Shown: positions 60,798-64,000 of the stretch, piece by piece | How positions within the stretch are numbered: the first letter of the stretch is position 1 | How the letters are laid out: each line of letters begins with the position of its first letter | NCBI RefSeq assembly: GCF_902686445.1 | Contig: NC_062218.1 | Span: forward strand, 13,367,015-13,431,014 | Direction of reading: 5' to 3' | DNA length: 64,000 nucleotides | Origin: Sciurus carolinensis | Taxonomy: Eukaryota > Chordata > Mammalia > Rodentia > Sciuridae | Position numbers and translations under genes: made by a program | Notes under the pieces: model-generated | The model's database searches: none | The model's input: the letters and a program-made list of their open reading frames with translations, nothing else | Told to the model about the DNA's origin: nothing

Positions 60798-61292
60798 GTA
60801 CTTCCCTGCCCCTCCATTGTTCAGGAGAGGACCTTACACAACCTTACTTTCATATGGTTCAGTGACGGGAGCTCTTTTCTCCATGAAGGGATTCATGCTA
60901 TTGTCTCCCTGGAAAAGGTTGTAGAGTCAGGACCACTAACCTACAATACCAACAACCAACAGGCGGAACTAACCGCCTTCACCTGCATATTCACTCTCGC
61001 AAAGGGAGAATCCCTCACAATCTACACTGACTCCAAATACGCTTTTCACATTATCCTTTCCCATGCTGCTACTTGGAAAGAGAGAGGCCTTCTTACCACA
61101 AAAGGGAACTCCATCACCAACTCTAGCTACATCCTAAACCGCCTTGAGGTTCTTCGCCTCCCAGCAACCATAGGCCATGTACATTGCCGAGCTCATCAGA
61201 CAGACCAATTATTCATCTCTTCAGGCAACAACAAGCCTCATCTGAGGAGGCTAGAAGAGCAGCCCTATCATGCACACCAGCCCCCGTTATGA
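60798..61292 (+). pseudogene. ERV RNase H relic (open 164-codon segment)
   Basis: An uninterrupted frame between stops at 60795 and 61290, with no start codon needed in the polyprotein. Catalytic words are all present: FSDGS (Asp at 60864), AEL (Glu at 60966) and TDS (Asp at 61029), followed by HVHCRAHQTD. It is the least damaged part of the provirus. It ends in TGA before the integrase zinc-binding region. Confidence 0.85.
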
Positions 61293-61324
61293 CTCTCCAT
61301 AATCCCTTACCTCCACCACCTCCC

Positions 61325-62290
61325 AACAGGGAGGTACTTTCATACCTCCACCATTTATTTCACCCCAACCTTTCTTCACTCTCACAATTTGTTAAGACTC
61401 ATTTGCAGTTATCCTCCTCTGACATCTCATTTCTGAAGGAACTCTCCTCCACATGTGAGATTGGCCTATGAACGAATCCTACAGCCATCAGACCCCCTAC
61501 TTTTCTGACTCACTAGGCCCGTGGTGCCATTCCAGGGGTAGACTGGCAATTGATTTCACTCATATACCCACAGTAAGAAAATCTAAATACCTTTTGGTCA
61601 TGGTAGACACCTTCTCGGGATGGGTTGAAGCCATCCCCACTTCCAACAAAAGGGCACTAACTGTCTCTACCTTCATCCTTCATGAAATCATTCCTCACTT
61701 TGGAGTGCCTCCCTCCTTCCAGTCAGGTAATAGGTCTGAATTTATCTCTCAAGTTTCTCAACAACTTGCCTAGGCTCTTTGAGTCCCTTGGCATTTCCAC
61801 ATTCCCTTTCACCCAAAATCATCAGGTAAAGTAGAACGAATAAACTGAACTCTTAAAAATGTCTTAACCAAACTTTCTTTATAACTTCACCTTGATTGGG
61901 TTAAACTCTTGCTCTTCTGCATCTTTGTTCTCTCCCAAAGAAACCTGCCAATATCTCCCCTTTTGAGCTGATATACCGTTGTCCCATCCTTCCCCTGGGG
62001 TTATTGCCCCTTCCTGCCCCTCTTCCTTCTCATATAAACCATATTCGGGCATTCCTATGGGGTTACACCAACTCCCCCCTGCCCAGACCCTTGTCTGACC
62101 CCCTGGCTCAACCTCTTCAAATGGGAGACCAAGTTCTTATCTCTCCTCCTCAGGAGGCTACAGCCCCTCCATCTCTCAAATGGCAGGGACCCCATGAGGT
62201 GATCCTGGCTATGCCAGTGGCTGTCAAGGTGTGAGGTTTACTGGGATGGCTACGCGTTTCTCTGGTTAAGCTCTATTCTCAATCCACAAA
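61325..62290 (+). pseudogene. ERV integrase relic
   Basis: The N-terminal zinc-binding region is recognisable (HHLFHP; later Cys) near 61350-61460. The core has its first catalytic Asp in AIDFT (61552-61554). The second catalytic Asp is replaced by Gly (61726-61728, SGNRSEF). The frame stops at 61771. The catalytic Glu (KVERIN) survives at 61834-61836. The C-terminal domain appears as GDQVLISPPQ and LKWQGPHEV at about 62120-62205. Integrase inserts the viral DNA in intact relatives; this copy lacks both continuity and a key residue. Confidence 0.88.
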
Positions 62291-62452
62291 CTCCTCTTCA
62301 GCTTCTAACCCTCAGGCTTTTTCCAACCAATACTCGGCCATTCCAGTGGGATCTCTCTGCCTCAGACTGAAGGCCATCAAGTCCTCCACCCTTCTTCTGG
62401 TTCTGGAGACCAAGGACCAGAACACCGAGGCACCACACAACCACACTGAACC

Positions 62453-62749
62453 ATGAGGACTGCACTGCCTGCTACATTCTTGCCTCACCTGCCATTCACC
62501 CTGTCGGCCATTTTCCTAACTATTGGAATATTTTCCCAATAGATCTGTCCAGCTGTATTACAGGACCATCGGGACCTTGTAAAGAATGAATCAGAGCCTG
62601 GCAACAAGTGCACTCTCCCACCCCCACCTATTGCAATGACATCTCCCTCCCCTGAATCAAACTTCACATGGACGCCCTTGTCCAGCAGGAAACAGTCATT
62701 GAAGATGAATCCTCATCTACAGACCCAAAAGGGATCTTCTTATAAAAAC
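62453..62749 (+). pseudogene. Vestigial ERV env
   Basis: Fewer than 500 bp separate the integrase end from the polypurine tract, where about 1.5-2 kb of env would be expected. A Met at 62453 starts a short hydrophobic leader-like stretch interrupted by a stop. No surface or transmembrane domain, fusion peptide or immunosuppressive-type motif is visible. The bulk of env is deleted. Confidence 0.6.
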
Positions 62750-62761
62750 AAAAAAGGGAAA
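62750..62761 (+). promoter_or_regulatory. ERV polypurine tract
   Basis: aaaaaagggaaa lies immediately before the TG of the 3' LTR, the expected plus-strand primer site. Confidence 0.85.
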
Positions 62762-63011
62762 TGAAAGGAACAAGGCTGTAGCCATTTGTTCCCTGATTCT
62801 GTCCCCTCCCCACACATTATTTTTCAATCTAGATTGTTAACTTCCTCGTTAGTCATTGGGCCAATTAGCCTGTGGGTTTCCAGTACCTAAGAATGGTTCC
62901 CCTATTATTAGTGCTTTCTCTTTTTCTTGCCCTTAAGGTAGGCACTCTGTTTGCTTATTAAAATCTCTTGTGTGAGTTCCTGCATCTGGAGTGGTTTTCT
63001 GGGTGCTTTCA
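62762..63011 (+). repeat. ERV 3' LTR (250 bp)
   Basis: Same ends as the 5' LTR (TGAAAGGAAC...GTGCTTTCA), ATTAAA at 62957-62962, and several substitutions and small indels relative to it. Confidence 0.95.
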
Positions 63012-64000
63012 GCATGATAGTCCCCAGTTCCATCCATTTACCCACAAATGCAATAATTTCATTCTTCTTTATGGCTGAGCAATACTCCATTGTGTATATA
63101 AACCACATTTTATTTATCCATTCATCTGCTGCAGGACAACTAGGTTGGTTCCATACTTGGTTATTGTGAGTTGTGCTGCTATAAACATTAATGTGGCTAT
63201 ATCTCTCTAGTATCCTGATTTTACATCTTTTGGATACATACCAAGGAGTGAGATAACTGAGTCACATGTTGGTTCCACTCCTAGTTTTTTGAGGAATCTC
63301 CTTACTGCTTTCCAGAGTGGTTGCACTAATTTGCAGTCCCACCAACAATATACGAGTGTACATTTTTACCTGCATCCTAAGTTATTATTTGTAGTCTTGA
63401 TAACTGCAATTCTGGATGAAGTGAGATGAAATATCAATGTAGTTTTTTCATTTCCCTTATTCTTAGAGGTATTGAAAATGTTTTCACAAATTTGTGGGCA
63501 ATTTGTATTTCCTCATTTGAGAAGTGTCTGTTTACTTCTTTTGCCCATTTATTTTGTAGGTTATTTGGGATTTCTTTTGGTGTTAAGTTTTTTGAGTTCT
63601 TTATATATTCTGGACTTTAATGTCCTATCCAAAGAGCAGGTGGCAAAGACCTTCTCCCATTCTGTAGGCTCCCTCTTCATGTTCCTAAGTGTTTCCTTTG
63701 CTGTGCAGAAGCTTTTTAATTTGATGGCATTCCACCTATTGATTTTTTTTGTTTCATTTCTTGTACTTTAGAAATCTGGTTAAAGAAGTTGGTTCCTGTG
63801 CCAATGTGTTAGAGCATTGGGCCCACATTTTCTTCTAGCAGTCGCAGGGGTTCTGGTCTAATTCCTAGTCTTTGATCCACTTTGAGTTGAGTTTTGTGTA
63901 GAGTGAGATAAGGGTCAAGTTCTATTCTTTTGCAGATAGATTTCCAGTTTCCCCAGAGCGATTTGTTTAAAAGGCTACCTTTTCTCCCGTATGTTTTAGG

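Larger units (their letters stand above)
56775..63011 (+). mobile_element. Class I endogenous retrovirus (HERV-H-like, gamma type), 6.24 kb
   Basis: A provirus with both LTRs in order: 5' LTR, tRNA-His-like primer-binding site, leader, gag, pro, pol (RT, RNase H, integrase), a vestigial env, polypurine tract and 3' LTR. It is flanked by 5-bp duplications GCATG (56770-56774 and 63012-63016). LTR termini are TGAAAG...CTTTCA. By eye the two LTRs differ at roughly one site in ten plus several indels, so the insertion is old. All reading frames are broken and no replication-competent protein is encoded. Assignment to an HERV-H-related group rests on the primer-binding site and remembered similarity of gag and pol; a phylogeny would decide. 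Confidence 0.93.
56343..64000 (-). mobile_element. Older L1, interrupted by an endogenous retrovirus; runs off the window
   Basis: The L1 3' UTR and ORF2 end lie at 56343-56774. ORF2-tail sequence resumes at 63012 ('gcatgatagtccccagttcc', 'gagcaatactccattgtg', 'gtcccaccaacaatatacg') and continues to the last base. Joining the two flanks at GCATG gives the usual L1 text 'cttagcatgatag'. The remaining 5' part lies beyond the window. Frames on the minus strand are broken. Confidence 0.85.

Noticed and set aside
1..64000. Bacterial operons, phage or CRISPR systems
   Set aside because: Repeat content, base composition and lack of dense long frames are those of a mammalian nuclear genome.

Overview
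The window reads as intergenic or deep-intronic nuclear DNA of a rodent, most likely a squirrel-family species such as a ground squirrel or marmot. I infer this from tRNA-like ID-type SINEs with an 'ggtgctggggatcgaaccc' head, a B1-like SINE, an L1 3' UTR type that I associate with sciurids, and older placental repeats (L1M, L2, MIR, MLT1, MST-like LTRs, MER5A, Tigger). I found no convincing host protein-coding exon and no host RNA gene. The sequence is a layered fossil record of mobile elements separated by unassigned A+T-rich DNA.

Layout. 0.25-3.0 kb: a minus-strand L1 with a large internal deletion that fuses ORF1 to the ORF2 tail, followed by its GC-rich 5' UTR. 4.0-8.7 kb: an ancient plus-strand L1M-type element with microsatellites. 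8.7-20.9 kb: mostly unassigned, with ID SINEs, an MLT1 LTR, an MST-like LTR and an L1M 3' end. 20.9-22.9 kb: an old minus-strand L1 split by a younger one. 23-27 kb: microsatellites, an MST-like LTR and MIRs. 27.1-28.3 kb: a Tigger DNA transposon split by a twin-primed L1. 28.4-32.7 kb: three plus-strand L1 3' pieces, one carrying telomere-like repeats, and a young ID SINE. 33-46 kb: B1, an ID SINE, two MaLR-type LTRs, a 65-bp tandem duplication, a minus-strand L2 and MER5A.

46.6-52.8 kb holds a structurally full-length minus-strand L1 of about 6.2 kb. It has a 9-bp target-site duplication, a tandem promoter with two YY1-type sites, ORF1, ORF2 (endonuclease and reverse transcriptase with FADD) and a 3' UTR with telomere-like repeats. 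Frameshifts and stops make it non-autonomous. 53.2-54.7 kb is an L2 split by an MLT1-type LTR. 55.9-64 kb is an MST-like LTR, then an L1 that was entered by a 6.24-kb class I endogenous retrovirus. The provirus has two LTRs of about 250 bp, a tRNA-His-like primer-binding site, decayed gag-pro-pol and almost no env, and is flanked by GCATG repeats.

No genes here form a working pathway. The interesting content is element architecture: telomere-like tracts inside an L1 3' UTR, a duplicated YY1 promoter unit, two independent internal L1 deletions, twin priming, and four nested insertions. Family names come from recalled consensus sequences, not a database search.
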